Below are positions 25,373-33,923 of a DNA stretch of 64,000 nucleotides, piece after piece. The notes below the pieces were generated by a model that was given only the letters and a program-made list of their open reading frames with translations, was not told where the DNA came from and did no database searches. Source of the stretch: Pedobacter kyonggii (GTDB lineage: Bacteria > Bacteroidota > Bacteroidia > Sphingobacteriales > Sphingobacteriaceae). Both the position numbers and the translations under genes were made by a program. The stretch is from the NCBI RefSeq assembly GCF_004310665.1, contig NZ_SIXF01000005.1:1-64000 (forward strand), read 5' to 3'. Position 1 is the first letter of the stretch. Each line of letters begins with the position of its first letter.

Positions 25373-25462
25373 GATTGAGGGGCGGTATTGTTGAAAATTG
25401 TTTAATTAACAAGCTGTGTTATAGAAGATTATTGCTGGTTTAAAATTAGCGAATATATCCTC

Positions 25463-26308
25463 TCATTTTCCTGAAATAATTTTTTGAAGTACAGGTGCTA
25501 AATTGGCAGACAGATCGGTTGTGATTAAGTGGAATTTTTTTACGTTCATAGCAGTAAACCAATCTGTCCAGTATTGTTTAATCACATCTTCTTCGTATGG
25601 GTTTTGTTTTGATGGATTAATGCCTAAAACAATAATTTCCAGATCTTTTAAATTATAAGGAAAAGAGATAAAACCAAGATTATTCTTTTTCATGATTGCC
25701 CTATAATCAGAAGAAGTGAGCTTTTTTGATTGAATAAATGCCGGGGTGATGTAAGCGCTTTTACCTTTATCTAAAAACTTACTGTTTTGATGATACATAT
25801 AACCATCGGTTAATATCACCAATATATTTCGTTGTTTGTCCTTAATGCAATAATTCTGAACATTATTTTTGAAAAACTTCCAGATATCGGAGCCAACATA
25901 ATGATTGTCTTTAATGGTATGCAGGTAGATTTTTGAAGAGGTTTGCGTGTAAATGTTATCCACACTTAGAATGTCTTTTTTATTTGTTTTTGGATTAAAG
26001 CTTACTTTCAATTGTTGACTCAGTTGATCGATATTTGGGATTTTAGGAATGGGATCAAAGAAAACCTGCATCTGATCATTTAAAAGCATTATTTTTTTTC
26101 CTTTTACATGATTAACAAAGGCTGTTTCTATAGATTTTATGTATCCGAGATCTCTCTGAAAAAAATCGGGGTTCTTTTTGGGCGCTATCCGATCAGATAA
26201 ATCGAGCAAAAAGCTGATGTTTAGGTTCTGCGTTTGCGCTTTAGTTTCTTTGGCAAAAGTAGCTGTAATGAAAAGGATCAGCAATGTGTTTAATAATTTG
26301 GATTTCAT
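25463..26308 (-). CDS. exported vWA-like protein
   Basis: I take the start at the ATG at 26308 (MKSKLLNTLLILFITATFAK, a clear signal peptide), giving 281 aa. An upstream ATG at 26353 would place 15 residues ahead of the signal and overlap the preceding gene. The mature part begins NLNISFLLDLSDRIA, a MIDAS-like DxSxx, and later has NILVILTDGYMYH, the second vWA strand with its TDG. This suggests a von Willebrand factor A fold that binds a metal and a protein partner in the periplasm. The preceding gene encodes a coiled-coil membrane protein and is likely its partner. Function unknown. Confidence 0.7.
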   Translation of the reverse strand: MKSKLLNTLLILFITATFAKETKAQTQNLNISFLLDLSDRIAPKKNPDFFQRDLGYIKSIETAFVNHVKGKKIMLLNDQMQVFFDPIPKIPNIDQLSQQLKVSFNPKTNKKDILSVDNIYTQTSSKIYLHTIKDNHYVGSDIWKFFKNNVQNYCIKDKQRNILVILTDGYMYHQNSKFLDKGKSAYITPAFIQSKKLTSSDYRAIMKKNNLGFISFPYNLKDLEIIVLGINPSKQNPYEEDVIKQYWTDWFTAMNVKKFHLITTDLSANLAPVLQKIISGK

Positions 26309-26318
26309 GGACCAAGGT

Positions 26319-27647
26319 TTATAAGGTAGATACATAAACAGAATTTTGAGCATCTTCGCTGGCGCCTACACTTTTAAGGTTTTCATCATAACAGGCCCTA
26401 CATTCATTTTGAAGATCAAATTTTTCGTGTTGTGAAATGCGGAGTTTTTCGTTAATAAATGTAATCCAGCCTTGCATATATTCTGAAGCATACAATACAT
26501 ACTCTTTGGTGGGAATAATTACGGCATCGATAATTCTTTGCAGGCTAACGACGCGCCCTTGCGCTTCAAGCGAAAGTTTTTTGATATCGCTGAGTTCTGT
26601 GATCAGCTTTTCTTTTTGGATTTCGATATCCGTTATCCGGTCCTGATGGATCTGGATGTCCTTTTTTCTGCGGAGCTGCTCGTGTTTTATTTTGTCTTTT
26701 TCGCGGTGTTCTTTCATGATAAAATCGAACACTACTCCCCAGATGAGGTAGACTACAAAACCTGCGAATATGATTCCCCAGAACTGGATTTTGCCGAAGG
26801 CAATAGGGAGATTAAATGCAGGAGTATCGAAGGTTTTGGTTAGTTCATAAATCTTTTCTTCTATCTGATATGCCAGGATGGCATCGAAAACAAAAGTGGT
26901 AAGTAAAAGAAGACAGATTTTAATGTAGTTTACCACACTTTTAACTTCGCCAAACATGTGGATTAAATAGCCTAAGCCTAAAAATACGAATGGAATAAAG
27001 GTTACAAAAGCGCCTTCGAGTGATCCATCCTGCCAAGCTTTAGAAAAAGCTTTAGAATCGAGCACATTCATGATGATGGTGCTATTGGCATCAAAAGGTT
27101 TAAAGAAGGCTGAGTAAGAGGTTGAGATATAAAAGGTAAATAAATACAAGCTTAAAGGCATCAGTATGATCAGACCGATCCAGAATTTTGTTGAAGCACC
27201 TTTTGAAGCACTGATGTGGTATTTTTCAGGATCCCTGGCCAGTTCGTTGATTTCGAATTTTAACTCTTCGATATTGTCTTTTACCTTTCTGATATTGGTT
27301 TCAACCAGGGTGATTTGCTGTTTTTTGCTTTCTTCACTGATGGCAAGGGTTTTGATTTCCGTTTCCTTTGTTTTCTGCTCGTTGATATAGGGCTCTTTAG
27401 CCAATTGCTGTTTTTCCACCAATTCTTTTTCTTCATTTTGGAACTTGGCATAAATGGCATTCAGGCATATCGAAAGTGCCAAAGGGCTGCCGCTGTTTCG
27501 CGATCCATCTCTAAAGCCTGCTTCGTGGTAAGTTCTTTTTCTTACTTCCTCTGCTACTTCCGTAATAGGCTCCTTAATCTCCACATTTTCATCTTGAGGT
27601 GCTTCAGCTGTTTTTGGGTTAAAAAATTCTTCTATTTGGGCAATCAT
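26319..27647 (-). CDS. four-TM coiled-coil membrane protein
   Basis: A 442-aa protein. Residues about 70-140 form a long charged coiled coil. Four TM segments follow (about 155-175, 213-231, 241-261, 288-311), then a second coiled coil (about 312-385) and a C-terminal soluble tail. A conserved-looking segment RTYHEAGFRDGSRNSGSPLA lies near residues 38-57. No family name recognised. The gene ends 10 bp before the vWA-like gene, so the pair probably acts together at the inner membrane. It belongs to the leftward operon headed at 28632. Confidence 0.7.
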   Translation of the reverse strand: MIAQIEEFFNPKTAEAPQDENVEIKEPITEVAEEVRKRTYHEAGFRDGSRNSGSPLALSICLNAIYAKFQNEEKELVEKQQLAKEPYINEQKTKETEIKTLAISEESKKQQITLVETNIRKVKDNIEELKFEINELARDPEKYHISASKGASTKFWIGLIILMPLSLYLFTFYISTSYSAFFKPFDANSTIIMNVLDSKAFSKAWQDGSLEGAFVTFIPFVFLGLGYLIHMFGEVKSVVNYIKICLLLLTTFVFDAILAYQIEEKIYELTKTFDTPAFNLPIAFGKIQFWGIIFAGFVVYLIWGVVFDFIMKEHREKDKIKHEQLRRKKDIQIHQDRITDIEIQKEKLITELSDIKKLSLEAQGRVVSLQRIIDAVIIPTKEYVLYASEYMQGWITFINEKLRISQHEKFDLQNECRACYDENLKSVGASEDAQNSVYVSTL

Positions 27648-27683
27648 AACGTTAAGTTTTGAGTTTGATTTATTAATTCATGA

Positions 27684-28088
27684 TTATATTTCTCGCTTTG
27701 CCGAAACAATCCGGTCTCTGGCGTATGTTTTTTGAACAGATAAAACTTCTACGGCTTTTTCTTCTTTTTTTGCGGGTTGTTTTTTGTTGTAAAAGGCGAT
27801 CAGTAAAAAGAGCAAGCCTGTTATGATATCTATTGGAATCCAAATGCTTTTTCTGTGCAGGTAAATAGGTAATAAGGGGTTGAAAAGAATGAGTACGAGG
27901 ATAAAAATAACTGTTAAAACGTAGTTTTTTTGTTTTGTCCAAACGTAAATAAGCAGCAAGGCACCCAGCGAAACTGTTGTTCTGAGAAAGGTGTAATATT
28001 CGATGGGCAATTTAAATATTGCTGCAAAACAGCAGATTGAACAAACGATCAGAAATGGTTTCATTGATGAAAAAGTATGGGAATTCAA
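27684..28088 (-). CDS. DUF6804-like integral membrane protein
   Basis: A 134-aa protein with about four hydrophobic helices (FLIVCSICCFAAIFKL, TTVSLGALLLIYVW, VLTVIFILVLILFNPLLPIY, IPIDIITGLLFLLIAFY) and a basic C-terminal tail. The phrase LFNPLLPIYLHRKSIWIPID is typical of the DUF6804 family. The start could also be Met9 (MKPFLIV). Role unknown. It lies 20 bp after the YidD-like gene in the same operon. Confidence 0.65.
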   Translation of the reverse strand: MNSHTFSSMKPFLIVCSICCFAAIFKLPIEYYTFLRTTVSLGALLLIYVWTKQKNYVLTVIFILVLILFNPLLPIYLHRKSIWIPIDIITGLLFLLIAFYNKKQPAKKEEKAVEVLSVQKTYARDRIVSAKREI

Positions 28089-28108
28089 TTAATTTTAGAC
28101 ATTAAATC

Positions 28109-28396
28109 TTAGCTACAGGAGAAAAATCTAGCTGCAATCTCATTTTCTTGAAGCAATTGACCATCGGGTAATATCATCATCTTACTGCCATCGATATGAT
28201 TTTCGAAAATATGAAAGCCAGTTCTGCAGTTTTGGTATCGATATTTTAATGCAATAAGCCCTTTCGATAGACCACCTTCATTGGTAATTTGATAAACATG
28301 TTTAGAGCAACTTACTTTGAAAATGCATTTACGTCTTTTATTTTGAGGAAATACTAACCAGTAAATCCTAATGGCTAATAGTAAAATTATTTTCAT
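28109..28396 (-). CDS. YidD-like small protein
   Basis: A 95-aa protein whose pattern follows YidD: an N-terminal amphipathic helix (LLLAIRIYWLVFP), then FKVSCSKHVYQITNEGGLSK followed by GLIALKYRYQNC, matching F.PSCS.Y....G...G......R..RC. The C-terminal NP..GG..DP motif of standard YidD is absent and replaced by a longer tail, so it is a divergent paralogue, not the copy linked to rnpA/yidC. YidD helps membrane protein insertion. It overlaps the DUF4177-like gene by 4 bp (ATGA). Confidence 0.65.
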   Translation of the reverse strand: MKIILLLAIRIYWLVFPQNKRRKCIFKVSCSKHVYQITNEGGLSKGLIALKYRYQNCRTGFHIFENHIDGSKMMILPDGQLLQENEIAARFFSCS

Positions 28397-28632
28397 ATTG
28401 CACCTTTGCTAAAAACAACCATTTGATAGGAAGCTAAATAACCAGGTTTTGCACCTAAACCAAAACACCCTGGATCAGGTTGCACATAAGTTGAAACACT
28501 TTCTAATCTGATGTATTCCCAACCTTGGTTAGTAAATTGCTTGATTAAATTTTCTAATTGACTAGCAATCGCAGCTGTAGTTTCATTTTTTTGATTCAAT
28601 GTTGCGGTAAATGGCACTACTTTGTATTCCAT
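28393..28632 (-). CDS. DUF4177-like small protein, head of the palindrome-controlled operon
   Basis: A 79-aa soluble protein: MEYKVVPFTATLNQKNETT, then ASQLENLIKQFTNQGWEYIR and later CFGLGAKPGYLASYQMVVF. The beginning YKVVPF, the LENLI helix and the GWEYIRLESV strand resemble DUF4177; the Cys/Gly-rich loop is an addition. No enzymatic motif. The start ATG at 28632 lies 26 bp from a full -7 box and just below the TTACGG palindrome, so it opens the operon that likely continues to the nuclease gene. Confidence 0.65.
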   Translation of the reverse strand: MEYKVVPFTATLNQKNETTAAIASQLENLIKQFTNQGWEYIRLESVSTYVQPDPGCFGLGAKPGYLASYQMVVFSKGAI

Positions 28633-28658
28633 GATAAGTTTGTTTTAAGTTTATAATT

Positions 28659-28703
28659 CAAAAGTATACAAGCCTAAACCCCAAACCTTACGGAAAACCG
28701 TAA
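28659..28703 (-). promoter_or_regulatory. promoter with TTACGG palindrome, site A
   Basis: On the minus strand: palindrome TTACGG-TTTT-CCGTAA (28688-28703, perfect 6-bp arms, 4-bp spacer), then GG, 19 bp, then the -7 box TACTTTTG (28659-28666). It drives the 79-aa/YidD-like operon. The same layout occurs at sites B, C and (with one base less) D. Confidence 0.75.
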
Positions 28704-28895
28704 AAAAACAAAGTATCTAAGAAAAGTTATATCTTGATTTACAGTTGATTATGAAGCAAAACTTGTAAATTTCTTTTTATCAGATTTCTCCTCCGAAGGA
28801 GTTCCTTTCGAACACTGCGGTAGAAATGAAGACCTGGCGAGACGTATAGCCCTACTCAAAATCGCCAATCGTTTATATGGATTTTTACGAAATGA

Positions 28896-29231
28896 TTATT
28901 CCTTCGGCTTTACATAATCTTCTGATTTTTCTTTTTTCCACCAGCTATTATCGAGGCGTTTAATGGAATGGAAAGCGCGGTTTACACCAGGTTTCATGGT
29001 TGCGGTATCGAGGTGTTTGCGCCATACATGGATAATGGTATCGGTACCGATTACTACCCACCAGAAAGTTTTGCCATAACGTTTTGTAGCGTATACCTCG
29101 CTAATGCTTCCTTTAATTACTTTGGTGTTAAAACCCGGCTCCATTAATTGATAGGTGATCATTTTCTGTTTTTGTGCCTGGGCTTTGCCCATAGTGAATG
29201 TTAACAATAGGAGTGTAACGAGATGTTTCAT
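28896..29231 (-). CDS. small secreted hypothetical protein
   Basis: I choose the ATG at 29231 (MKHLVTLLLLTFTMGKAQAQ, a good signal peptide), giving 111 aa. An earlier ATG at 29252 would place the promoter-like elements inside the gene. The mature part (MITYQLMEPGFNTKVIKGSI, TFWWVVIGTDTIIHVWRKHL) is rich in Trp and basic residues and ends with KKEKSEDYVKPKE. No family recognised. It is monocistronic under palindrome site B and would be secreted to the periplasm. Confidence 0.6.
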   Translation of the reverse strand: MKHLVTLLLLTFTMGKAQAQKQKMITYQLMEPGFNTKVIKGSISEVYATKRYGKTFWWVVIGTDTIIHVWRKHLDTATMKPGVNRAFHSIKRLDNSWWKKEKSEDYVKPKE

Positions 29232-29235
29232 GCCA

Positions 29236-29280
29236 CTAAGATATTTCGGCAAAAAACGGATTCCTTACGGCTAACCCTAA
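29236..29280 (-). promoter_or_regulatory. promoter with TTACGG palindrome, site B
   Basis: Minus strand: TTAGGG-TTAG-CCGTAA (29265-29280, one arm mismatch), GG, 19 bp, then TATCTTAG (29236-29243), a weaker -7 box. The -7 box ends 4 bp before the ATG at 29231, so the transcript could be nearly leaderless. Confidence 0.6.
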
Positions 29281-29523
29281 CGCGGGGCATGTTGGGTAAA
29301 ACTTTAGATTGATCAGACGAGACTATTGGAGCAATGTATTTTTATAACCTGGAGCACCTTGGCTCAACCTAATCTTCACAACTTTCGAAACCTTTGCTTC
29401 GACTCCGCTCAGGATGACAAATCACTGAGGATTTTTCGTGTTTAAAATGAGAGATTGCCAAGTCTGCTCCCAACACAGACAATGAAGCAACCTCTACATT
29501 TTTTGAGAGATGAGCGGTATTAA

Positions 29524-30588
29524 TTAATAATTTTCTATAGTCTGATGCAGCTGGTTTCTGTAATCGTAAAGTTCATCAAGATTGAATAACTGTTTTTTCT
29601 CGCCAGCATCTTTCCCTTTCTCGAAAGTTTCGATGTACCTGTTAATGGTATTAAAATGGAATCTGCAAATTGGTTTACGGTTATTGTCATCCAGCAATAC
29701 ACCAAAGTAAGATTGGGTATCTCGGGCAGCGATCCTGACAGATGGAATCTTCTCGCGCAAAATGGCCTTTACAATCTGGAAGGCTTCTAACTCCTCTTCA
29801 GTAGTTACGATTTTAGAAACATCGGGATCTTCATTAATGGGCATCACTTTGCCCTCTTCCTTTTTCTCAATTTTCTCGTTAATATTCAATGCCGATTTTA
29901 AGCGGTCGCTGATGGATTCGTTGATGGAAATGGTAAGTGCTTTTTTGGTATATTCTTTAAAAGCAATCATCCGGTTTGCGGTTAAGGGTTTATCGAAAAA
30001 ACGGTTTACCAAGAGTTTCACCATTTCATCGGAAGGGCTGTCTATTTCTTTTTCAAATTCCTTTCTGATGGCTTTGATGTATTTTAAACCCTCGGCCGAA
30101 TCGAGGATTGTTTCTAAATTATATTCGTTTTTGGTAAAACTTTCGAGAATTTTAATGGCGTTATCTTTCAGGTCTTCGATATCGATGGTTAAGAAAGGTT
30201 TCTCGTCCATAATATTTGGCTTTTCCAGATCGGCGTAAAAATTGTAAACCGTACCGTTGGTTAATACCCCAAACCGCGCTTTAGAAACATGGTAGTAGCG
30301 GTGCAATTGCGAATTATGTGCATCGGCACTTTCTTTCCAATGTTTACATTCGAAAATGAGTATAGGTTCGTTGTTTCTACGAATTACATAATCTACTTTT
30401 TCACCTTTTTTGGTGCCGATATCACAAATATGTTCAGGGATCACCTCTGTGGGATTAAAAATATCGTAACCGAGAATTTGAATAAAGGGCATTACAAATG
30501 CATTTTTTGTGGCCTCTTCGGTATTGATCTGATCTTTTAATCCGACCACCCGCTGATGAAGTTGTTCTAACTTTAGTTTAAGATCCAT
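29524..30588 (-). CDS. orphan HsdR N-terminal-type (PD-(D/E)xK) protein
   Basis: A 354-aa protein. Residues about 1-150 match the type I restriction HsdR N-terminal domain: TEEATKNAFVMPFIQILGYD, then Asp66 in KVDYVIRR and Glu80-x-Lys82 in ILIFECKHW, the nuclease triad. There is no helicase domain and no HsdM/HsdS gene nearby, so this is a stand-alone member. A C-terminal part from about 260 (EEELEAFQIVKAILREKI, SYFGVLLDDNNRKPICRF) looks like a separate domain common in these orphans. It follows YegP by 11 bp under palindrome site C. It may act in DNA damage or phage response; activity unproven. Confidence 0.8.
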   Translation of the reverse strand: MDLKLKLEQLHQRVVGLKDQINTEEATKNAFVMPFIQILGYDIFNPTEVIPEHICDIGTKKGEKVDYVIRRNNEPILIFECKHWKESADAHNSQLHRYYHVSKARFGVLTNGTVYNFYADLEKPNIMDEKPFLTIDIEDLKDNAIKILESFTKNEYNLETILDSAEGLKYIKAIRKEFEKEIDSPSDEMVKLLVNRFFDKPLTANRMIAFKEYTKKALTISINESISDRLKSALNINEKIEKKEEGKVMPINEDPDVSKIVTTEEELEAFQIVKAILREKIPSVRIAARDTQSYFGVLLDDNNRKPICRFHFNTINRYIETFEKGKDAGEKKQLFNLDELYDYRNQLHQTIENY

Positions 30589-30599
30589 GTCTTTTTACA

Positions 30600-30932
30600 T
30601 TAAATGGTTTCATCCACAACTGTTGCATGAGGTGCGTTTACTTTAACAGATTCGATTCCACCATCGCGTGCATCAGCTGTTGTATACATTTGGCTGGTAC
30701 CGATAATTTCGCCATTAGCAGCTTTTAAATTAAAATAGTAGGCTCCGTTTTTGGCCTCTTTTCTGTCGTACCTGGCATCAGCTGGTGCATTTGTTTTTAC
30801 CGATTCGATACCTTTGTTGCAGCCTGCTTTTGTGGTGTAGCCTTCGCTAGTGAGGATAACCCTGTCGTTTGCTGCTTCGAGATTAAACCGGTACTGGCCG
30901 TTTGTTCTTTTGGTAATGATAAATTTTCCCAT
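30600..30932 (-). CDS. YegP-family (DUF1508) protein, two repeats
   Basis: A 110-aa protein made of two DUF1508 repeats: GKFIITKRTNGQYRFNLEAA ... TKAGCNKGIESVKTNAP (about 1-55) and NGAYYFNLKAANGEIIGTSQ ... ARDGGIESVKVNAP (about 56-103). YegP-type proteins are small beta-rich proteins of unclear function. It heads a two-gene unit with the HsdR-N protein and lies under palindrome site C with a full -7 box 19 bp from the ATG. Confidence 0.9.
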   Translation of the reverse strand: MGKFIITKRTNGQYRFNLEAANDRVILTSEGYTTKAGCNKGIESVKTNAPADARYDRKEAKNGAYYFNLKAANGEIIGTSQMYTTADARDGGIESVKVNAPHATVVDETI

Positions 30933-30951
30933 AGTGATTTTTTTAGCTGCT

Positions 30952-30996
30952 CAAAAGTATGGGAGGAATATGGCGCATCCTTACGGGAAACCGTAG
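30952..30996 (-). promoter_or_regulatory. promoter with TTACGG palindrome, site C
   Basis: Minus strand: CTACGG-TTTC-CCGTAA (30981-30996), GG, 19 bp, then TACTTTTG (30952-30959), the same -7 box as site A. Drives the YegP/HsdR-N unit. Confidence 0.75.
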
Positions 30997-31057
30997 GTTG
31001 GTTCATTAGTCAATAGTTCATTGGTTGATAGTTTATCACTCTACACAAAATCGCTTG

Positions 31058-31110
31058 TTTTTAACCACAAAGTGCACAGAGAGAAGGCACAAAGATCGCA
31101 GAGTTGGGTG
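31058..31110 (+). repeat. dispersed intergenic repeat (AACCACAAAG family)
   Basis: 53 bp starting TTTTTAACCACAAAGTGCAC differ at only about three positions from 47458-47510. Degenerate or inverted relatives lie at 35666-35713, 40524-40640 and 60034-60070. All are between genes. The rest of the 31013-31311 gap holds no gene that I can see. Confidence 0.75.
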
Positions 31111-31311
31111 CTTGCCCCTGCGGAATGTAATTTCTTCACCCATGTTAAAGCCCCTTACCACGAAAGGGCTATTTGACCTTAAAAACAATGGGAACCCTTA
31201 ATAAAAACAAGTTCAGAATGATGTATTTACGGGAGGACAGCCGCATGAGTTTCTAACTGAGATCGATCGACCCCTGAACTATGGACTGAAGACTTAGGAC
31301 TAACCTCCCAG

Positions 31312-31977
31312 CTAAATTACCTTATTTGCGATGCAGTAAGCAATTAACTGGCCATTATTTGAAATATTTAGCGCGGTTTTAATATAATTTATCCGTTTTT
31401 CGATGCTGCTCAAACCGGATGGCTCCATCTTTTTCTGTTTCAAAATGCCCGACATTTCTTTTTGGGTTTTCCCATCTAAAATGAGCGAAACAATTGTTTT
31501 ATCATAGGGCGTAAAATCGTGCAGGTACTCTTCTTTTTGCCTTAGGTTGGGTGAATGATATTTCTTGTTTTTATAGATGCTTTCTAAAGCCAGTTTAAGG
31601 TCTTTTGCATCATGGCGGGCTTTAGGTACATAAGCATCAATATTTAATTCTTTAAATAGTGTATTGGCAATCAGGGCCCTGTTTTCGATAGAGAATACCA
31701 GCACTTTTAAATCTGGCTGTATTTCTTTTAAAGCTTTGATCAGTTCTCTGCCTCCTGCTATTTTTTGTTTCGGGTAGTCTTCATCAAAAGAAAGATCGGT
31801 AATGATCAGTTCATAAGGGTCGCCATCGCGCAGTGCTTTTTGTACGCGTGTAAATGCATCATCACAATAAAATACATAATCTTTATCGGCTATGGTAATG
31901 CCAAGATCTGTAAGGGCGCTACGGAGCGATTTACTAACAATTTCATGATCTTCGGCGATGAGTACGTTTTTGAACAT
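31312..31977 (-). CDS. LuxR/NarL-type response regulator of the palindrome cluster
   Basis: I start it at the ATG at 31977 (MFKNVLIAEDHEIVSKSLRS), 221 aa; an earlier ATG at 32043 would run into the kinase gene and adds an unlikely head. The receiver has AEDHE and the phospho-acceptor Asp in ELIITDLSFDEDY. The C-terminus (TPYDKTIVSLILDGKTQKEM, SIEKRINYIKTALNISNNGQ) follows the LuxR/GerE helix-turn-helix. It follows its kinase by about 10 bp. It is the best local candidate to bind the TTACGG palindromes (inference). Confidence 0.87.
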   Translation of the reverse strand: MFKNVLIAEDHEIVSKSLRSALTDLGITIADKDYVFYCDDAFTRVQKALRDGDPYELIITDLSFDEDYPKQKIAGGRELIKALKEIQPDLKVLVFSIENRALIANTLFKELNIDAYVPKARHDAKDLKLALESIYKNKKYHSPNLRQKEEYLHDFTPYDKTIVSLILDGKTQKEMSGILKQKKMEPSGLSSIEKRINYIKTALNISNNGQLIAYCIANKVI

Positions 31978-31987
31978 ATTTATATTT

Positions 31988-33661
31988 TTATAAGGTTGGA
32001 AATGAAAATTCAACAAGAAGCCCTCCATCAGGCTTGGTATCAAAAGTAATATGGCCCGAAATACTTTCTATACGGGTTTCCGTATTTCTTAATCCATTTT
32101 TAGGGGTTAAAACCTCCATTCCCTTTCCATTATCTACATATAAAACAGTTATACGGTCATTTTCGCGTTTAAAATTTAAGGTAACGGTATTTGCGCCACT
32201 ATGTTTTTTCATATTGATCATAAGCTCCTGCAAAATGCAAAACACTTCTGCTTTAGTGTCGTCTTTAATAGCTTCCCAAAGGTTTTCGCCACGACCTTCA
32301 ATTATTATGTTAGTTTCTGCCGAGGCATAAGCGTATAACATTTTCGTCAGTTCAATCGAAAAACTTTCTTCATTATGGACATCTTTATTGTCGTAAGAAA
32401 GATCTCTCGATATTTTATAGATCACATCAAGTTTATCGGCCAGATCATTCTTATCTATTTCGGGCGTGTTCTCTACCTCCGACATTACCTGGTATACTCT
32501 ATTGGCCACACGGTCGTGAATTTTTTTTACATATTTGAGCTCCGTTTTTTTAACTTCTATTTCTTTTTCCTGTTGTAGGCCCTTTTTCCGTTTCTGGTAT
32601 AAAAAATAGCCCAATAGCAAACACAGGATCAAAGTACCAATCCCGATATTTCTAACGAGTATATCTTTTTGTTTTTCAACATTCTCTGCCTGTGCTTTTA
32701 GAAAGTTGGCTTTGTTCTTTTCCGAGTTATAGCGGATCACTGCAAATTGATTTTTGGCGGCGCTACGTGCGGTTTGAACGCTATCATTTAAATTTTGATA
32801 GACATTGAAAAAAAACTTCGTTTCTCTTGCCGGGCTTAGTTTTATGAGTTTTTGTAAGGCTTCAAGCTGATCATCTGCACTTTTTATTTCTTGAGCTACT
32901 AGATACATTTTATTGGCATAAAACAAAGCTGAATCTGATTGCTTTTGGATATAATAATCTGCAAGATGCGCGTAGCTCGAGTTTTGCCCCCATAAATCAT
33001 TCTTTTTCTCGCGGATATACAAAGCTTTTAAAAAACTAGGGACAGGATTGTAATTGGGATTTTGACGCCACTTAGTCAAAGACATATTAGTTAATACGCG
33101 AGGGAATGAAGAACTATCATTTGTAAGACTTTTGTTCCTTATTATTTTTTCAAAATATGATAATGCTTCACTATATCTTTTTTGGTCAGATAAATTTATC
33201 GCCAAATTACTAATATATATCATTCTAGATTTTTCTTTATTTGCCAGTTTGATAGATTGAATATAAAACTGATCCGCATCATCATATCTTTTTAAATGAT
33301 GTGCGACTTTACCTAGATTGTTATAATTAGATGATAATATCTCTCTTTGATTTTCATTATTAATACTGAGATATTTTATTGCTGATAACGATATTTCTTG
33401 ACTTCCAAAATAATCATTTTGATCTCCACTGATGATAGCCATATTTATTAAACTTTTGGCTATGCCAACACTATCATTATGATTAAGAAATTCGTCTTTG
33501 GCTTTATTAAAATAAATAAAGCTGCTATCAGGAATGTTGTGATCTGAAAAATACCACGCTTTGTCATAGTATTGATTATTACCATTGGTAGGATTTGCAG
33601 GCTTATGCTTATTGCAGGATAAAAGCAATAGAAAGAGAAGAAGCGTTAGATAGTTTTTCAA
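31988..33661 (-). CDS. TPR sensor histidine kinase (lipoprotein-like N-terminus)
   Basis: A 557-aa kinase starting at TTG (33661). Residues 1-17 end in LLLLSCNK, a lipobox-like signal. Residues about 25-310 are TPR-like helices (sensor, outside the cytoplasm). TM NIGIGTLILCLLLGYFLY is followed by a coiled coil and the dimerisation helix KKIHDRVANRVYQVMSEVEN with the likely phospho-His in KKIHDR. The HATPase has ELMINMKKHSGAN (N-box), LYVDNGKGM (G1) and GLRNTETRIESISG (G2). It resembles NarX/LuxR-type TPR kinases of this phylum. Confidence 0.87.
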   Translation of the reverse strand: MKNYLTLLLFLLLLSCNKHKPANPTNGNNQYYDKAWYFSDHNIPDSSFIYFNKAKDEFLNHNDSVGIAKSLINMAIISGDQNDYFGSQEISLSAIKYLSINNENQREILSSNYNNLGKVAHHLKRYDDADQFYIQSIKLANKEKSRMIYISNLAINLSDQKRYSEALSYFEKIIRNKSLTNDSSSFPRVLTNMSLTKWRQNPNYNPVPSFLKALYIREKKNDLWGQNSSYAHLADYYIQKQSDSALFYANKMYLVAQEIKSADDQLEALQKLIKLSPARETKFFFNVYQNLNDSVQTARSAAKNQFAVIRYNSEKNKANFLKAQAENVEKQKDILVRNIGIGTLILCLLLGYFLYQKRKKGLQQEKEIEVKKTELKYVKKIHDRVANRVYQVMSEVENTPEIDKNDLADKLDVIYKISRDLSYDNKDVHNEESFSIELTKMLYAYASAETNIIIEGRGENLWEAIKDDTKAEVFCILQELMINMKKHSGANTVTLNFKRENDRITVLYVDNGKGMEVLTPKNGLRNTETRIESISGHITFDTKPDGGLLVEFSFPTL

Positions 33662-33692
33662 TGTATTTTATTTAATCCTCTAATTTAAAAAA

Positions 33693-33717
33693 AATACGGG
33701 CAAATTTTGCCCGTATT
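33693..33717 (-). terminator. intrinsic terminator of the 65-aa gene
   Basis: AAATACGGGCAAA pairs with TTTGCCCGTATTT in a near-perfect stem; on the minus strand eight T follow. It lies just after the stop of the 65-aa gene at 33726 and before the kinase start, so it separates the two. Confidence 0.8.
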
Positions 33718-33725
33718 TCTATCCT

Positions 33726-33923
33726 TTATCTTGGAGGATTATTACCAGTGTCGCCACCAGTATCTTCACCTGGGTCAGTATCTCCAGGGTCATCTGGATC
33801 GGTATCGCCTGGATCGGTATCAGTAGTGTTTACTGTTGTTGTTCCGCCACAAGATGCAGAATGGTTTGTATTGGATGGAGTAGCTAATCCCAATAGGATA
33901 GCGATAAATAATGGTAAAAACAT
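33726..33923 (-). CDS. small secreted Asp/Pro/Gly-repeat peptide
   Basis: A 65-aa protein: hydrophobic start (MFLPLFIAILLGLATPS), one Cys (SASCGG) and an acidic low-complexity tail of TDPGD/DDPGD repeats ending GNNPPR. The short signal-like head suggests export. Its own strong terminator follows the stop, which supports real transcription even though the sequence is low-complexity. It lies directly upstream of the sensor kinase and might be its ligand or a cell-surface spacer peptide; this is speculation. Confidence 0.5.
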   Translation of the reverse strand: MFLPLFIAILLGLATPSNTNHSASCGGTTTVNTTDTDPGDTDPDDPGDTDPGEDTGGDTGNNPPR

